This document shows positions 1 through 11,144 of a stretch of 64,000 bases of DNA, piece by piece; the first letter of the stretch is position 1; each line of letters starts with the position of its first letter. The position numbers and the translations under genes are program-made. Origin of the DNA: Capra hircus (lineage: Eukaryota > Chordata > Mammalia > Artiodactyla > Bovidae). The stretch is taken from NCBI RefSeq assembly GCF_001704415.2, contig NC_030811.1, forward strand, positions 53,309,591 to 53,373,590, written 5' to 3'. The notes beneath the pieces are model-generated. The model made no database searches. It saw only the letters and a list, made by a program, of their open reading frames with translations, and was not told where the DNA came from.

Positions 1-2005
1 TTAGTTAAGAGCTGTCTTGGATAAAGAAAGGTAGAAATTTAAATGCTGAAATCCTGAAATGAGAGTCTTTGATTGTTGTCTGGAGAAATCTGTTGCAGTG
101 ACTTCCTCCTTAAAAAAAAAAAAAAGGCAAAGATTCAAATGGTAAATTTCTATGAGGAAAGCAGTAATTGTGGTTCTCAGGGTGAATGTTAGTCTTTTTA
201 TAGCATGACAACTTTTTTTGGAAATAAATTTCAAACCTTCTATACATGTTAAAAGTATTCCCAGGTGGAGGGAAACAAATCTGTTTCTTTAATGCCTTCA
301 TTATTTACATAATCAAAAAAACAAGCATGGGAATTAATAGCACTGAGAGAGATTTGTAAAAACAGACATATTTTGTGTCTTCTTTGAGATGGCTTCATTT
401 TCTTAGAATTCCATTGTAATCTAATCAGTTAACAACTACATTTTTAAAATATGGCAATGGTAGGAAATTACCTTTCAGAAAGCATACCTTTTTTTCAGTG
501 CCATGAAGAAACATGCAAAAAGCAACCAAAAAAGCAGCCTTTTAAAAAATTGCTACCTCTGTTCTTATGTCTCATTTTTCATAGAAAAAAAAATCCCATT
601 TCTGGCTTTTTCCACCAATTTGAGACCATTGTAGTTCACCTAATATAGGTGCATTTCACTTTGGGTCACAGGCATAATCCTGAGAAGTTATATACAGATC
701 AGAGTTTCCTAAGTTGAACCATTCAGTACACACTCAGATAGAAAGAGTGCCTCACTTGAAAGGGGTTCTATAGGGAGTCCTTTTGGGAAATGAGTAAAAC
801 AATTCAGATGAAAGTATCTCAATATCCTCATTTTTAAAAGTCAGATTTCAATATACCAGTTTACCATAAAGTAGGCATGCTTGTATATATAAATGACATT
901 GTTTTACTCTATGTATGTTATACAGATTCTGAATTTGTGGATCTTAAAATACTCCAGAAATTGGCTTGCGAAATTTGGGCAGATAGGTGTTACCACTCAT
1001 TGGGTTAGAACAAATGACAACAGGGAGCCAAGAAAAATTTTGCCAAGTCTCAAGACTGTCGAGGGAAGAAAACCCTAGTTCCCACATTTGTTGTCGGTGT
1101 GTTTGCCGTGATATCTTTTCCATCTAAAATTACATAATTTAAATAAGTCTGAAGTTAATGGCAGTCCACTGCTATCACACATCTATTTTTAGAAGCCAGA
1201 AGTGCACCCACGTTGGACGGGACTACCAGGCAGAGTCTCAGCAGGATCTGAACGTTCAGTGCCTCTTTTTTAAAAAGAAGTTGCCCTGAGTAACAGCACT
1301 CTGGATTGTTCTATTGTTAATGCTAAGGAGGGAACTTCCTGATTTTTTTTCATTTTTATTTAGTGGTTTCTAAACTAAAAAGGAAATATTGAATGGTGCT
1401 TAATTTCAAGTCTATGGGTTATATAGTATTTGCTTCCCCCACACCCACTTTCCCCTTTCCCTGCCATTTCGAAAGTGGTGTGTTTACTTATTTATGCTCT
1501 GGTGCTCTAAATTCCGAGGCTGGGATTTCCCCTTCTCCTTCTTGGTTGTGATTTTAACGTAGAAGAGAAACTGCTGGGGAGAGAAGCTGGCAAAGAGAGC
1601 AGGGGTAGCCGTGGTTAACCATCCTCACTGGCTGGGGGCAAAACGTCTGAAGCTATGAGGACACAGCTCACCTCCCAGATGAAGGGATGCCCCAACCAAG
1701 GGACTCCTGTAAAGTGATTGAATCCTCCCCAGTCATTTCCATTATTCCCTGTAAGGATTTCAAAGCAGGCATGATAGTATTAAGGCAGCAGGGTTGAGCC
1801 CATGGGTTTTGTGTCCAGGAGCAGTGCAGCCTCCTGGCAGACTGGAAGGCTGTGTTGAAAGTGGTGAGGCTGGGTCTGGACTCAGTAGGAAAAAGTGGTC
1901 TGGTCGATTAGAAATGTCTGCTTTGGGTGAGGGATAAGGAGGTATCTTGCATATGACATATGTTGTCATCTCCCTGCAGTGGGTGTTCTAGCTCTGATTA
2001 ATAAT
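1..2005. other. No gene or recognised repeat
   Basis: AT-rich single-copy-looking DNA. The only simple feature is a 14-base A run at 112-125. Open frames here are under 80 codons and resemble no family I know. Old repeats too decayed to recognise by eye may be present. Confidence 0.5.
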
Positions 2006-2011
2006 TAGGAA

Positions 2012-2160
2012 AACAGCATGTTCATCCCAATTCTGTCTCTAATGAGCAGTGTAACTTTGGGCAAGTTAACTTCCCCTGGACTTGCTTTCCTGGCCTTTTT
2101 GACGGGAGTAGACTATACAAACCTTCCAGGTCTTAAGAGTTTGTGAACCCAGGCCAGGTC
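2012..2160 (+). mobile_element. MIR SINE, sense
   Basis: The core reads 'taactttgggcaagttaact', the MIR box (tgtgaccttgggcaagttac), followed by the degenerate 'tttcctcatctgtaaaatg' segment and a loose 3' part. Diverged, as expected for an ancient tRNA-derived SINE. Edges approximate. Confidence 0.75.
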
Positions 2161-2204
2161 ACGTGTGCTGTCCATTGCTCATGAATTTTCATCTTGGCCT
2201 CCAG

Positions 2205-2560
2205 GTCTCTTTTCCAGTCTGACCTTATACTGCTTTTCAGGCAGTGTCTTCAGTTTTCTACGCTTATGTTCCAGGCCAGTTATCCATGTTTTCTTCAACA
2301 TGCTCCATACTTTACTGTCTTGATCTCTTTTCTACAGTAATGTTGCTAAATGTCATGCCTCTGCCTTCCCCCTCTTCTTTGATTATCAAAACCTTGCTCA
2401 TTTTCTAAGACCCTGAGCCTCATAGAACATTTTTTTTCTCGTGGGACCTTTAATATTCAACAACTTATTCCAACTGGCTTGCCTGCATATCCTGCCTGAA
2501 ATTCACAGAGGGCAGGATTTGTGTTTCATTCATTCACTTGACTGTCAAATCAGGCTAACA
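2205..2560 (+). mobile_element. L2 LINE 3' region, sense
   Basis: A pyrimidine-rich stretch is followed by 'cacagagggcaggatttgtg', matching the L2 3' signature (gagggcagggattgtgtc). Next comes 'ttcattcattcact'. A 5'-truncated, diverged L2 fits; the upstream half is less certain. Confidence 0.55.
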
Positions 2561-2659
2561 GATTGTAGTAAACATTTCTTTTGAGAGGGAAACAAAAACT
2601 AAGGAACAAGGATAGAGATAATGTGGCAAGGAGATTCATTTAAGTTAGTATCTGTTGAA

Positions 2660-2745
2660 TTTGAGCAAAACAGGATGGCAGGTGCTTCACTGGGGACAAG
2701 AGAGGGTAAAAAATAGTCTGTGTTTTCAAGGAGCTTGTGAATCAA
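2660..2745 (-). mobile_element. L2 LINE 3' fragment, antisense
   Basis: 'gcaggtgcttcactggggac' and 'ttcaaggagcttgtgaa' match the complement of the L2 3' end (gcactggggatacaaagatg ... caaggagctcacag). It directly abuts an antisense MIR. Confidence 0.5.
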
Positions 2746-2970
2746 TTATCATCACCACCATCACCATCCCTTCCATTTATTTAATGCATATACTTTACCA
2801 CATCCTTTACCTTTATCCTAAATTCTTAAAACAAACTTGCAAGGTGTCATCATCTCTAGTTTACTGATGAGGAAGCCAAGACCCAGAGAGTTTAAGGGAC
2901 TTGCCCAAGGCCACATAGTTGGTAAGGGTATGACTGGCTTCAGCACTTCTGCTCATTATAATATATCCTC
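2746..2970 (-). mobile_element. MIR SINE, antisense
   Basis: Contains 'gatgaggaagccaagaccca', 'gagagtttaagggacttgcc' and 'caaggccacatag', the complement of the MIR core. It is preceded by the 'tttatttaatgcatatactt' part of the antisense 3' end. One of the clearer MIR copies. Confidence 0.85.
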
Positions 2971-3019
2971 TCTAGTGGGGAGCGTATGATAAGGAGGGGC
3001 AGTCCCTGGGAATACTCTA

Positions 3020-3235
3020 CTTTCTCATCTTCAGGCCTTTGCTCACACTCATCAGGCCACTTGGAACACCCTCCTTTCCCATAGCTCTCAGCTTGTGAAA
3101 AGGTTTTCCATGCTTCAAATGCATCTCAGATATATCTCCCTCTTAAAGTGTTGCCTGCCTCCATTTTCCAGCTGGGGCCCTGATAATGTGTGAATCTGTA
3201 AACATGTCAAATGAATGAATGCGTTCATGCCAACT
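3020..3235 (+). mobile_element. L2 LINE 3' region, sense
   Basis: 'ggcctttgctcacactcatc' followed by 'cttggaacaccctcctttcc' matches L2 (ggcctttgcacatgctgttccctctgcctggaa). It ends near 'aaatgaatgaatgcg', the L2 terminal repeat. Confidence 0.6.
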
Positions 3236-3295
3236 TCATCACTTTTTTCATTATGAAGTTTCTAAGAACATCTCATGCAAAGTGAGCAGAGAATT

Positions 3296-3400
3296 CTTTT
3301 CCCTTCAACAAACATCTACTGAGCACTTGGCAGGACTTTGATAACATACAGAGGAAGACTCCCAGCATTAAAACAACTGTTCTCTGCTTTACAGGAGAAG
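3296..3400 (-). mobile_element. L2 LINE 3' tip, antisense
   Basis: 'ttcaacaaacatctactgag' then 'cacttggcagg' is the complement of the L2 tail (tcaacaaatatttattgagcacctactatg). Together with the 3965-4135 fragment it could be one disrupted L2. The 3401-3960 interval between them holds nothing I can name. Confidence 0.5.
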
Positions 3401-3964
3401 AGGTTAGGGTGACACCCATGATGAGATCATCGTCTGGGATTTATGCTCCATGGAGAGAATTACTTCTTGCCTTGGGCAGAAGCAGGGAGGTTCCCAGACT
3501 TCTCTTGTCCTCTTTCTGGTCCTGATCCACACAGCCCAGAGCGCTGGGGAGGAGGAGGGAGATGGGCACTGGGTACGAGTGGACAGTCTCAGAAGGAACT
3601 GATTTGCTGAGAGTTGCGCAACAGAATAGGTTTCTGGAAGCATGTCAGAGCTTCTTCCCTCCACTCAGGAGTGAAGGGTCAATGTAAGGCTGCTATTGGC
3701 ATAGTTTATATTCATTGATCTTCCTGTGAGTAAGTGGTGAGGTTAGTCTCTCTGTCTTCCACAGAGGCTCAGTGTTTTGAGCTCACAGTGCTATGGATTC
3801 AAAGGTTAATAAGGCATAACTGCAGCTGGAAAGCAGCTCACATAACTTCAGTCTCACACATCATGTGTGGGTCATGATGGGTGTGCACCTCATACCTTTA
3901 GAGACCGCAGGCAGGAGCAATCTGTCGTGCCTAGAGAGTGTAAGAGAAGAGTCCATAAAAGTGG

Positions 3965-4135
3965 TGATACCTTTGCCAGAACTTGAAAGATGGATGGGAT
4001 TTAACCAGTCTCACAAGAGGTGAGGGAGCGACACTTCAGGAAGGGGGACCAGCAAGTGTGGAGAGAGCAGGTTGGCATAGCTGGAGTGTGGGGAGTGCAG
4101 GACTGAGGTCCAGTGAGAGCCACGGATTCTGGATC
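3965..4135 (-). mobile_element. L2 LINE fragment, antisense
   Basis: 'gccagaacttgaaagatgga', 'gaagggggaccagcaagtgt' and 'ggttggcatagctggagtg' follow the antisense L2 order (gagctgagacttgaaggatg ... aacagcaagtgcaaagg ... gtggctggag). It ends where a Bov-tA has inserted. Confidence 0.5.
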
Positions 4136-4155
4136 TTTTGTATCAGACATTGCTG

Positions 4156-4380
4156 CCTGTGTACATGCTAAGTCGCTTCAGTCGTGCCCGCCTCTTTGCG
4201 ACACAGTGTACGGTAGCCCACCAGGCTCCTCTGTCCGTGGGATTCTCCAGGCAAGAATACTGGAGTGGATGGCCATGCCCTCCTCCAGGGGATCTTCCCA
4301 ACCCAGGGATCTTACTCATGTCCCTTATGTCTCCTGCACTTGCAGGCAGGTTCTTTACTACTAGTGCCACCTGGGAAGCT
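4156..4380 (-). mobile_element. Bov-tA SINE, antisense
   Basis: Reads 'gctaagtcgcttcagtcgtg ... caggctcctctgtccgtggg ... caagaatactggagtggat ... ggatcttcccaacccaggga ... gccacctgggaagc'. This is a near-complete complement of Bov-tA: BovB-derived body first, tRNA-like head last. Open frames on both strands here belong to the SINE. Confidence 0.95.
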
Positions 4381-5475
4381 CATCAGATATAGCTGATATT
4401 TATGCAAATAGCACAGCCACCCAAAGATGCCTCTTCTCCCTGCTGCCTCAAGCAACTAGGCATGCTGTTGGCAGCTCCTCCCCGCTTCATCATTTATGAA
4501 AGTGGCTGCCCAACACCCTCCAGATAACAAGTGCTCATTTGTCCTGTGACCACATGCTTCCCCGGCCTTCAACCCATGACCAGACTGCCCTACTTCTGAG
4601 CTCAGCTTGCCAGAAGGATGCAGGCTGCTCTGCTGTGCCACTGCGGGGGCTGCCATGCACACAGACCACCCCGGTGGCCCAGCATTGTACCAGGCCTAGA
4701 AGGGGCCAGAACTTGTTTGTCCCACCCCCTTACAAAGATTGCCAGCCCCTGGGTTACAGAAAACAAAACAAAACAAACAAAAGCCTTACTGCCCCTGACC
4801 GTGCATCACAAGTCCTGACCTTTTACCAGCCAGTCTTAACCTTCATCATATCACAGGCTGATCCACTGAGACAGGAGTGCTGACAGATTTCTATTGTTTC
4901 CTTGGCCAGCCTTCCCTTTTCAGGGCTTTGCTTTCCAATGAAAAACGAAACAAAGCAAAATGAAACTCTAGCAAGCCCCAAATCCTTCCCAACTCCTAAT
5001 CCTCAGGTGGTCAGCTTTATGCTGTTTTGAATTTTGGTTTTGTTCTTGGTGTTTTGTTTTGTTTTTTAAGTGAAGGCATTGGTTTTTTTTGTTTTTTTTT
5101 TTTAGAAAAAGCCTTACTGCATGGGGAGCCTTGGGTTTGTACTGCCTTGTTCAAGTTCTGTGCCTGAGGAATTGATGCACCAGCCTGGGAGAGCAGAGCT
5201 GAGACCAGGCAGCTAGTGGGGCTGTTTGACTTGGGGCTGAAGGGTACCTGGGTGCCTGGGGCTTGGAACACAGACCCTGTCTATTGAAGCCAAGCACAGC
5301 CGTCAGGTCTGACTTTGTTGCAGGTGATGGCAGGACGTCTGGCTGGAGGAGAGGTCTGGAGGGTCTGGAGAGGCGATACCAGAGCAGGCAATAGTGTTAT
5401 CAGGAAGAAGCAACACCTGATATCTGACCCCAGACCTGAGCTCTGAATTGACCACCTAGGACACTGGGCCTCACC
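4381..5475. other. No gene or recognised repeat
   Basis: Contains a short (AAAAC)n-like patch at about 4759-4781 and a T-rich stretch at about 5030-5103. A 114-codon frame at 4539-4883 shows no domain, signal or splice context that supports coding. Confidence 0.45.
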
Positions 5476-5479
5476 ATCA

Positions 5480-5925
5480 TACCTACCTTCAGACTACTCA
5501 CCTGCCAGTTTTTAGGTCTATTCTGCCTCCAGGTCATTAGCCAAAGCTTCTCCAATTGTCTCTAGCATCCATTTCTTCCTTTCCGCATCTGTGGCCATGA
5601 CTTTCATATAGGCCCTATATCTCCTCTAGGTTACCATTATTGACCCAATGATGAGTTCATTCCCGGCCTGGAGTCTCTCCCCATCAGGTCTTCCTTTTGG
5701 ACCACCACCAGTTGTCTTTACCTGAAAAATGGCTCTGGTCATATTACTCCCCTCCCTGCAGATCTTCAGGGGGTTCCCACCGAGTAAAGCTGCTATTTCG
5801 AGGCCTCAGTCAGCCTTGCCCCTTCTGCTACTTCCTGTCTCATTCTCTGTAAGGAATATGACCACTGCTCGTACCCTGAACATTTCCTGTAGCTCCTCAC
5901 TCTCATCGCTTTGCCCAGGGAATTA
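5480..5925 (+). mobile_element. L2 LINE, sense
   Basis: 'ggcctggagtctctccccat', 'tggctctggtcatattactc' and 'ccctccctgcagatcttcag' follow the L2 series (gcctccagtctctcccc ... tctgatcatgtcactcccctgc ... cttcaatggc). Probably the same copy as 6100-6375, interrupted in between. Confidence 0.6.
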
Positions 5926-5934
5926 ACGGGAGAG

Positions 5935-6015
5935 TTTATCAACTGTTAAACATGTAGTATTTTTAGGCCCCACCTTGAGGGACACACAGCAGTAAATTGG
6001 GGGCTGGAATCAATG
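5935..6015. mobile_element. Possible MER5-type hAT fragment
   Basis: The only clear point is 'atttttaggccccacctt', which resembles the MER5A internal segment (aatgcccaggccccacc). It sits between two L2 pieces, as expected for an insertion into L2. Short and tentative. Confidence 0.3.
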
Positions 6016-6099
6016 CTTCGTGTTTAAAACTCTGGCCCCGTGGCTCTGTGGATGGGCTAGGCTGGACAGCCAGCTCCTCGGCCACACCATTCCCGTGTG

Positions 6100-6375
6100 C
6101 TGGTGTGTCCTCTCCCATCACCAGAATCTTGTATGTTTTTCAGTGTCCAGATCAGACGTTACTTCCTCCTTGAAGCACTCTCTGAGACCAGCAGTCAAAA
6201 ATGATTTCTTCTTCTACCCCTTAGGCTGGGCCTGTAGCCTTTGTATTCTAAGCTGTTTGTCTTTCACCTACTTGATTATAAGTTCCTTGAGTGTGGGAAG
6301 GGCATTTTATCCATCCCTGTGTATCCAGCTTCCAGGAAGCTAACTTAAATTTAATAGCTGCTCAGATGTGAAAGA
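6100..6375 (+). mobile_element. L2 LINE 3' end, sense
   Basis: 'cagacgttacttcctccttg' (L2: aaatgtcacctcctctgggaag) and, downstream, 'ataagttccttgagtgtggg' with 'tatccagcttccag' (L2: gtaagctccttgagggcaggg ... tatccccagcgcc). Same order and orientation as the 5480-5925 piece. Confidence 0.65.
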
Positions 6376-7405
6376 TAGTATGCAATTGAATAACCATGTA
6401 AAAATGTAAGGCTATTACATTTACTTACCTGCTATTCTACTCCTACCAAAAGAGATGACAGTGGCATGAATACCTGTAATTGACTCCTTTTAAAAAAACT
6501 TTCGGAGATGTGGATTTAAGCAAGTAGCAGTTTAAGTTGTTAAGCTTTGTATAAGAATTGTTTTCTTCACTGTCTTGCCTAGTAAGAGAGGGTAAAGCTG
6601 CTGAGACTATCTGTATTGCCAAGACTTTGCTGACATATAGCATAATGTTTATGATTGGCTGGTTTGTCTGCGACCATTGTCCCTGTTACATTTGCTTTTG
6701 TTCGTTACATTGTGTGTGTTTGTTTGTGTTACACCAGCACAAACACCAAGTAGTTCTGTTAACAGGCATAGTTTTATGGAATTCTCTGAGATGAAAAGAG
6801 TACATCAGGAGTCAGTTGTTCATAGCTGTTACAGCAACACCTTTATTGATATGTGTGCGTATTTTTCATATCCTTTTATCTGCATTGCAAAAATGAAATT
6901 ATATATCCATTACCAAAATTAGATGGGAGATATATTGGATTAGAAATGCTTTCTTCCTTATCCTTAAAAGACCAAGAGGCTCTTCTTTGATAATTCTATA
7001 AGACTTAAATTTCCTTTTTTTATTTTTAAATGTTACAGATAGGAGATTAACCTAGTTATTCTTCACTTGTATAAGGAGTGCATGTCCCAAGAAACCAGGC
7101 AATACCAACAGAGATTTCTGATTCAGGAATGTACGAAAGATATGTGACTTGCATGAATTATAGCACGACTCATTAAAGGATATAAAAGTACTTTGCAAGT
7201 AATTAAATATTTTAGACTAGGGACTCTGACTTCCTGTTAAATCTTAAGATGCTTCCTGCTATAAAGATTCTTCCCTTTTTTTGCATGGCTGGAATTTCTT
7301 TATAATTTAGTAATATTTCTAATGCATGTTAATTATAGGCAAGGAGGGCAAGATTGAAAGAAAATCCTAAAATTAACAAACCAACGTTGTTATGTATTTA
7401 CTCTG
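6376..7405. other. No gene or recognised repeat
   Basis: AT-rich DNA. A short TG-rich patch lies at about 6709-6730. No coding-like frame, splice-site pair or repeat signature that I can name. Confidence 0.45.
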
Positions 7406-7409
7406 CAGG

Positions 7410-7545
7410 ACACCTTGTAAAGGACTGGGACTTAAAGTACTTGCCGCTGATAAGACCACTTTTTAGGGTTGTTATAGAGCTGAGAGGTAGTAAAGCACCT
7501 GGCATGGTGAGTGCTGAATAAATGCGGTAGTATTTTTTAGAAAGC
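7410..7545 (+). mobile_element. MIR SINE 3' half, sense
   Basis: 'tagggttgttatagagctga', 'gtaaagcacctggcatggtg' and 'gagtgctgaataaatgcgg' match the MIR 3' end (agggttgttgtgaggattaa ... gcctggcacatag ... gctcaataaatg). Confidence 0.65.
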
Positions 7546-7904
7546 TGTGTAATGTGTGCAGAATTTCAGAGAGAAAGAGTTAAAGCTGTCCAGACACATT
7601 AGTAATGTTTGGATAAACAGAGATTTCGCTCTTTCTCTACACAGTGTTTAAGCTTCTTCATATGGGGAGAAATGTGTCAGTATGTGTAAACTATGAATGT
7701 TTGTTTTCAGCTATGAACATGAAGCCAAACTTGGAATTAGGAAGATTTTCATCATAGAAACAGAGCTAATTATGTACAATTCAAGACAATATAAGACTTG
7801 GTGCGTGACACTTAAAAATTCAAGCAATTAAAATCAGGTGACAGTGGTTTGTTTGATTAGCTTTTTGAAGGTGCTTTAAATTTTACAACTATCTCAAGAA
7901 TCTT

Positions 7905-8179
7905 CGGAGAAGGCAATGGCACCCCACTCCAGTACTCTTGCCTGGAAAATCCCATGGACGGAGGAGCCTGGTAGGCTGCAGTCCACGGGGTCTCGAAGAG
8001 TCGGACACTGCTGAGCGACTTCACTTTCACTTTTCACTTCCATCCATTGGAGAAGGAAATGGCAACCCACTCCAGTGTTCTTGCCTGGAGAATCCCAGGG
8101 ACGGGGGAGCCTGGTGGGCTGCCGTCTATGGGGTCACACAGAGTCAGACGTGACTGAAGCGACTTAGCAGCAGCACCAG
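7905..8179 (+). mobile_element. BovA2 SINE (dimer) with target-site duplication
   Basis: Two BovA monomers in tandem. The first runs 'gagaaggcaatggcacccca ... gagcgacttcactttcac', the second 'ggagaaggaaatggcaaccc ... gaagcgacttagcagcagca'. The flanks carry the same 10-mer, 'caagaatctt', at 7895-7904 and 8180-8189, marking an L1/BovB-type target-primed insertion. Fairly young. Confidence 0.96.
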
Positions 8180-8274
8180 CAAGAATCTTATTGCTGTATA
8201 TATGGGTTTAGACATAAATGCATTATCTTTAACCTCTAAAGAGCCTCAGAAAAGTCCTGAATCAAGGCCCTGCC

Positions 8275-8735
8275 ACTGTTGTAGGTCAAATGGTTGCACC
8301 CTGCCCCAATTCGTGTCCAACTGGAACCTCAGAATGTGAACTTATTTGGAAATATGTTCTTTGCAGATGTAAGTAGTAGTAAGATGAGGTCATGCTGGAT
8401 GAGCATGGTTCTTAAATCCAAAGTGACTCATATTCTTATAAGAAGAGTGGAAGAGGCAGACAGCCTCACAGAAGGAAAGCCTTGTGATGATGGAGGCAGA
8501 CACAGGAGTGATGCTGCCACAGCCAAGTTACACCAGGGATTGCCCTCAACCTCCAGGAGCTGGAAGAAGCAAGGCAAGATTTTAACCTAGAGCTCTCAGA
8601 GGGAGCATAGACCTGTTGACACCTTAATTTCAAACTTCTGGCTTACAGAACTGTGAAAGAAAAGTTCTCCTGCTCTAAGCCAGCCAATTCATGATGCTGT
8701 TACGGCAGGCCAAGGAAACTGATAGAGCCCCTTAT
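8275..8735 (+). mobile_element. MLT1-type LTR (ERVL-MaLR), sense
   Basis: Shows the MLT1 order: 'tgtgaacttatttggaaata', 'tctttgcagatgtaagtag', 'taagatgaggtcatgctgga', 'attcttataagaagagtgg', 'ttgacaccttaatttcaaac', 'acagaactgtgaaagaaaag', then a degraded 'ttgttacggcagcc' end. A solitary LTR with no retroviral genes beside it. Confidence 0.8.
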
Positions 8736-9039
8736 CAGAGGTGTAGCTAAGTGCCCTGAAGTGCTATTTTCTGTCCTTAAGGTGGGCCTACTAAAACCCA
8801 CCTCATAAGACTGCCTGAAGATTACACATGATTGTATATGACAAATAGTTGTACATACATGCTTTTTGTCTTAAATTCGGTTCTTATGCAGCAAAGAGCT
8901 ACCCCTTGTAGAGGGTGAGATTATAACTTAGGGAGAGAGAACTATTTTCTATAGGATCACACAAAAATGTAAGTGACATCTTCTGGGCAGTCAATTTCCC
9001 CTTAAGAGAAAGATTTAAGATCCAGAGTGTGGAGTATAG

Positions 9040-9400
9040 TATAAAAGTTATAAACTGCACTTCAGTCCAAGTAACAGAAACCCAATTATAGTGGCTTTAT
9101 CAAATAGGGATTAACAAGGCTCTCATATAATATGATGTCCAAGATTATGCCTCTGGATTGGGAAAGAAGCCCCAGGGTGCCATCAAGGACCTAAGATCCT
9201 TCTCTCCTTCTGCTCTGCCATCCTTCCTTACATGTTCATCCTTGCTTCCTGAAGTCAGTTGCCCTGCTTCCAGCTCACACACTTATTCCAACAGGAAGAA
9301 GACTGTATCAAGAAGGAAATGACAGCCCATGTTAAGAAAGCAGAACTTCCAGAAATTTTCAATACACTTTAATTCTCATTGGCTAGAACTAGGTTTCATG
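9040..9400. mobile_element. Unclassified ancient interspersed repeat (candidate)
   Basis: 'aagtaacagaaacccaatta' begins a stretch that ends 'ttctcattggctagaactag'. Both are familiar from a dispersed mammalian repeat whose name I cannot give with confidence. A second, poorer copy may lie at 10785-11140. Confidence 0.35.
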
Positions 9401-9504
9401 AACTCCCCTAAATGTGAGGGTGTATGGAAAATTTAGCATTTAGCTGGGCTTAGTGCTGCTTTGAACAAAATAAACATTCTGTTTGTAAGGAGGCATGGGA
9501 TCAT

Positions 9505-9715
9505 AGGGGTCTTCCCTGGTAGCTCAACAGTAAAGAATCCACCAACGATGCAGGAGACAGGTTTGATCCCTGGGTTGGGAAGATCCCCTGGAGGGGGGCA
9601 TCGCAACCCACTCCAGTATTCTTGCCTGGAAAATCCCACAGATGGAGGATCCTGGTGGGCAACAGTCCATAGGGTTGCAAAGAGTTGGACACGACCGACG
9701 TGACTGAGCATGCAC
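9505..9715 (+). mobile_element. Bov-tA SINE, sense
   Basis: Head 'cttccctggtagctcaacag', tRNA-like B box 'ggtttgatccctgggttggg', body 'caacccactccagtattctt', tail 'gttggacacgaccgacgtga'. The last part has an extra 'cgacgtg' relative to the usual 'acgactgagc'. Confidence 0.95.
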
Positions 9716-9874
9716 TCGGGGACTGGGGATAGCTAATTAGCAGAGTCAGCCATAAAAGTGATTGTGGAAGAGGTAAGAGGTTAGACTAGATGATTCTTTC
9801 CAAGTGTGAATTTCAAAGATGCAGTTAAGCGATCATTTCCTACCCTCAAGGCATTTACAGTTTATACTGGAGGC

Positions 9875-10076
9875 AGAGTCTGGAGTCAGCTATGTGGAGT
9901 TCTAGCCCTAACTAGATAAAATGATCCTGAATGTGGGAAAGTTATTTATCCTCCCTAAGCCTTAATTCCTTCATCTGTAAAATAGGAATGATAATATCTA
10001 CTTTACACTGTTATTTTGAGGATTATATGAATTAAATATTTAGTGTTAATTTGCTAAATAAATGTAGCTGTTATTT
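9875..10076 (+). mobile_element. MIR SINE, near full length, sense
   Basis: 'agagtctggagtcagctatg', then 'ccttaattccttcatctgta', 'aaaataggaatgataatatc', 'gaggattatatgaattaaat' and 'aaataaatgtagctgttatt'. All MIR blocks are present in order. Confidence 0.85.
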
Positions 10077-10077
10077 T

Positions 10078-10197
10078 CCCACTAGAGAATGAGCTCCCTG
10101 AAAGCAGGAATGGTATCTGACATGATCACCTGGTAACTCAGTACCTAGAATGTAGTCACTCTTTAACAGATCTTTGTTAAGTGAATGAACGGATGAG
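10078..10197 (+). mobile_element. L2 LINE 3' tip, sense
   Basis: 'cccactagagaatgagctcc', 'ctgaaagcaggaatggtatc' and the tail 'gttaagtgaatgaacggatg' match the L2 terminus (cccactagactgtgagctcc ... gaatgaatgaatga). It directly follows the MIR. Confidence 0.75.
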
Positions 10198-10214
10198 AGC
10201 ACCAGTCCTAATGC

Positions 10215-10419
10215 GAATATGTGCTAAGTTGCTTCAGTTGCATCTGACTCTTTGTGACCCCATGGAATGTAGCCCAACCAGCTCCCTGTCTATGGGATGA
10301 TTCAGGCAAGAATCCTGGAGTGGGTTGCCATTTCTTCATTTAGGGGGTCTTCCCTACCCAGGGATCAAACCTGTGTCTCCTGCATTGCAGGTGGATTCTT
10401 TGCCACTGGGCCACCAATA
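10215..10419 (-). mobile_element. Bov-tA SINE, antisense
   Basis: 'gtgctaagttgcttcagttg ... gttgccatttcttcatttag ... ccagggatcaaacctgtgtc ... gccactgggccacca'. It joins the Tigger-type element at 10420 with no gap. Confidence 0.93.
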
Positions 10420-10639
10420 CAGCTGACCCTTGAACAACATGATTCTGAATTGTGCTAGTCCATTTATATGCAGATTTTTTTTCAGTAGTAAATACTACAG
10501 TACTGTATAACCTGTGGTTGGTTGAATCCATTGATGTATTTAATAGAACCATTTACACAGAGGGCAGATGGTATGCTTGGATGTTTTACCTTGCAGAAGG
10601 TCAACATCCCCTAACCCTGTGTCGTTCAAGGGTCAGCTA
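10420..10639. mobile_element. Short Tigger/MER2-like DNA transposon with terminal inverted repeats
   Basis: Left end 'cagctgacccttgaacaaca', right end 'gtcgttcaagggtcagct', whose complement matches the left end with one mismatch over about 16 bases. Internal 'atatgcagatttttttt' and 'ctacagtactgt' fit the family beginning cagttgacccttgaacaac. A non-autonomous pogo-clade (Tigger) relic of about 220 bp with no transposase frame. The expected TA duplication is intact only on the left. Confidence 0.8.
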
Positions 10640-10784
10640 TGTAAAGATTACTCAAAATAACTGAGATTTGTCGTTTCTCAAGTGAGGTTTTGGTGCATGT
10701 AGAACACTCTACATTTGGTGTAAGGTAGTAACACTCTACGTTAAGGGAAATGAATGAAAGTTTAAGGATAAAAAGTTGTTTTGA

Positions 10785-11140
10785 TGAGTGTTGTTAGTTG
10801 CAGACAATAGAAGCCACTCTAACAAATTAAAGTAGATAATGACTTATCCTAGGATATTAAGAACCTTAAAGAACCAGAACTGTTCTAGCAATAACTCCCT
10901 TGCCATCGCTGCTCATACTCAACCTTGGTGTTGTCAGGTAGTGAACTGAGAATCTCTGCCAAAGCTGCCCCAGACAGATCACACTCATCAGATCTGTAAG
11001 AAGAGCCGATCTCCCAGTACAGCCACTGCTCTATAGCTACTCCTTCCAGATCTCTTGTGAATGTGTCTGCTGGTCAGAGTCTAGGTCACAGGTAGACCTG
11101 TAACTGCAAAGGAGCCTGGAATTGTAGTTTTTAGGTGTCA
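10785..11140. mobile_element. Unclassified ancient interspersed repeat (candidate)
   Basis: 'gttgcagacaatagaagcca' and 'ctctaacaaattaaagtaga' echo the start of the repeat suggested at 9040-9400. The likeness fades downstream. Could be unique DNA. Confidence 0.25.
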
Positions 11141-11144
11141 AACT

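Noticed and set aside
4113..4392. Overlapping 75-84 codon frames on both strands
   Set aside because: They lie in an antisense Bov-tA. The same peptides recur wherever this SINE occurs, as at 9.5, 15.8, 24.1 and 61.1 kb.
9505..9715. tRNA gene suggested by the SINE head
   Set aside because: The tRNA-like A and B boxes belong to the Bov-tA promoter; no cloverleaf or tRNA 3' end is present.
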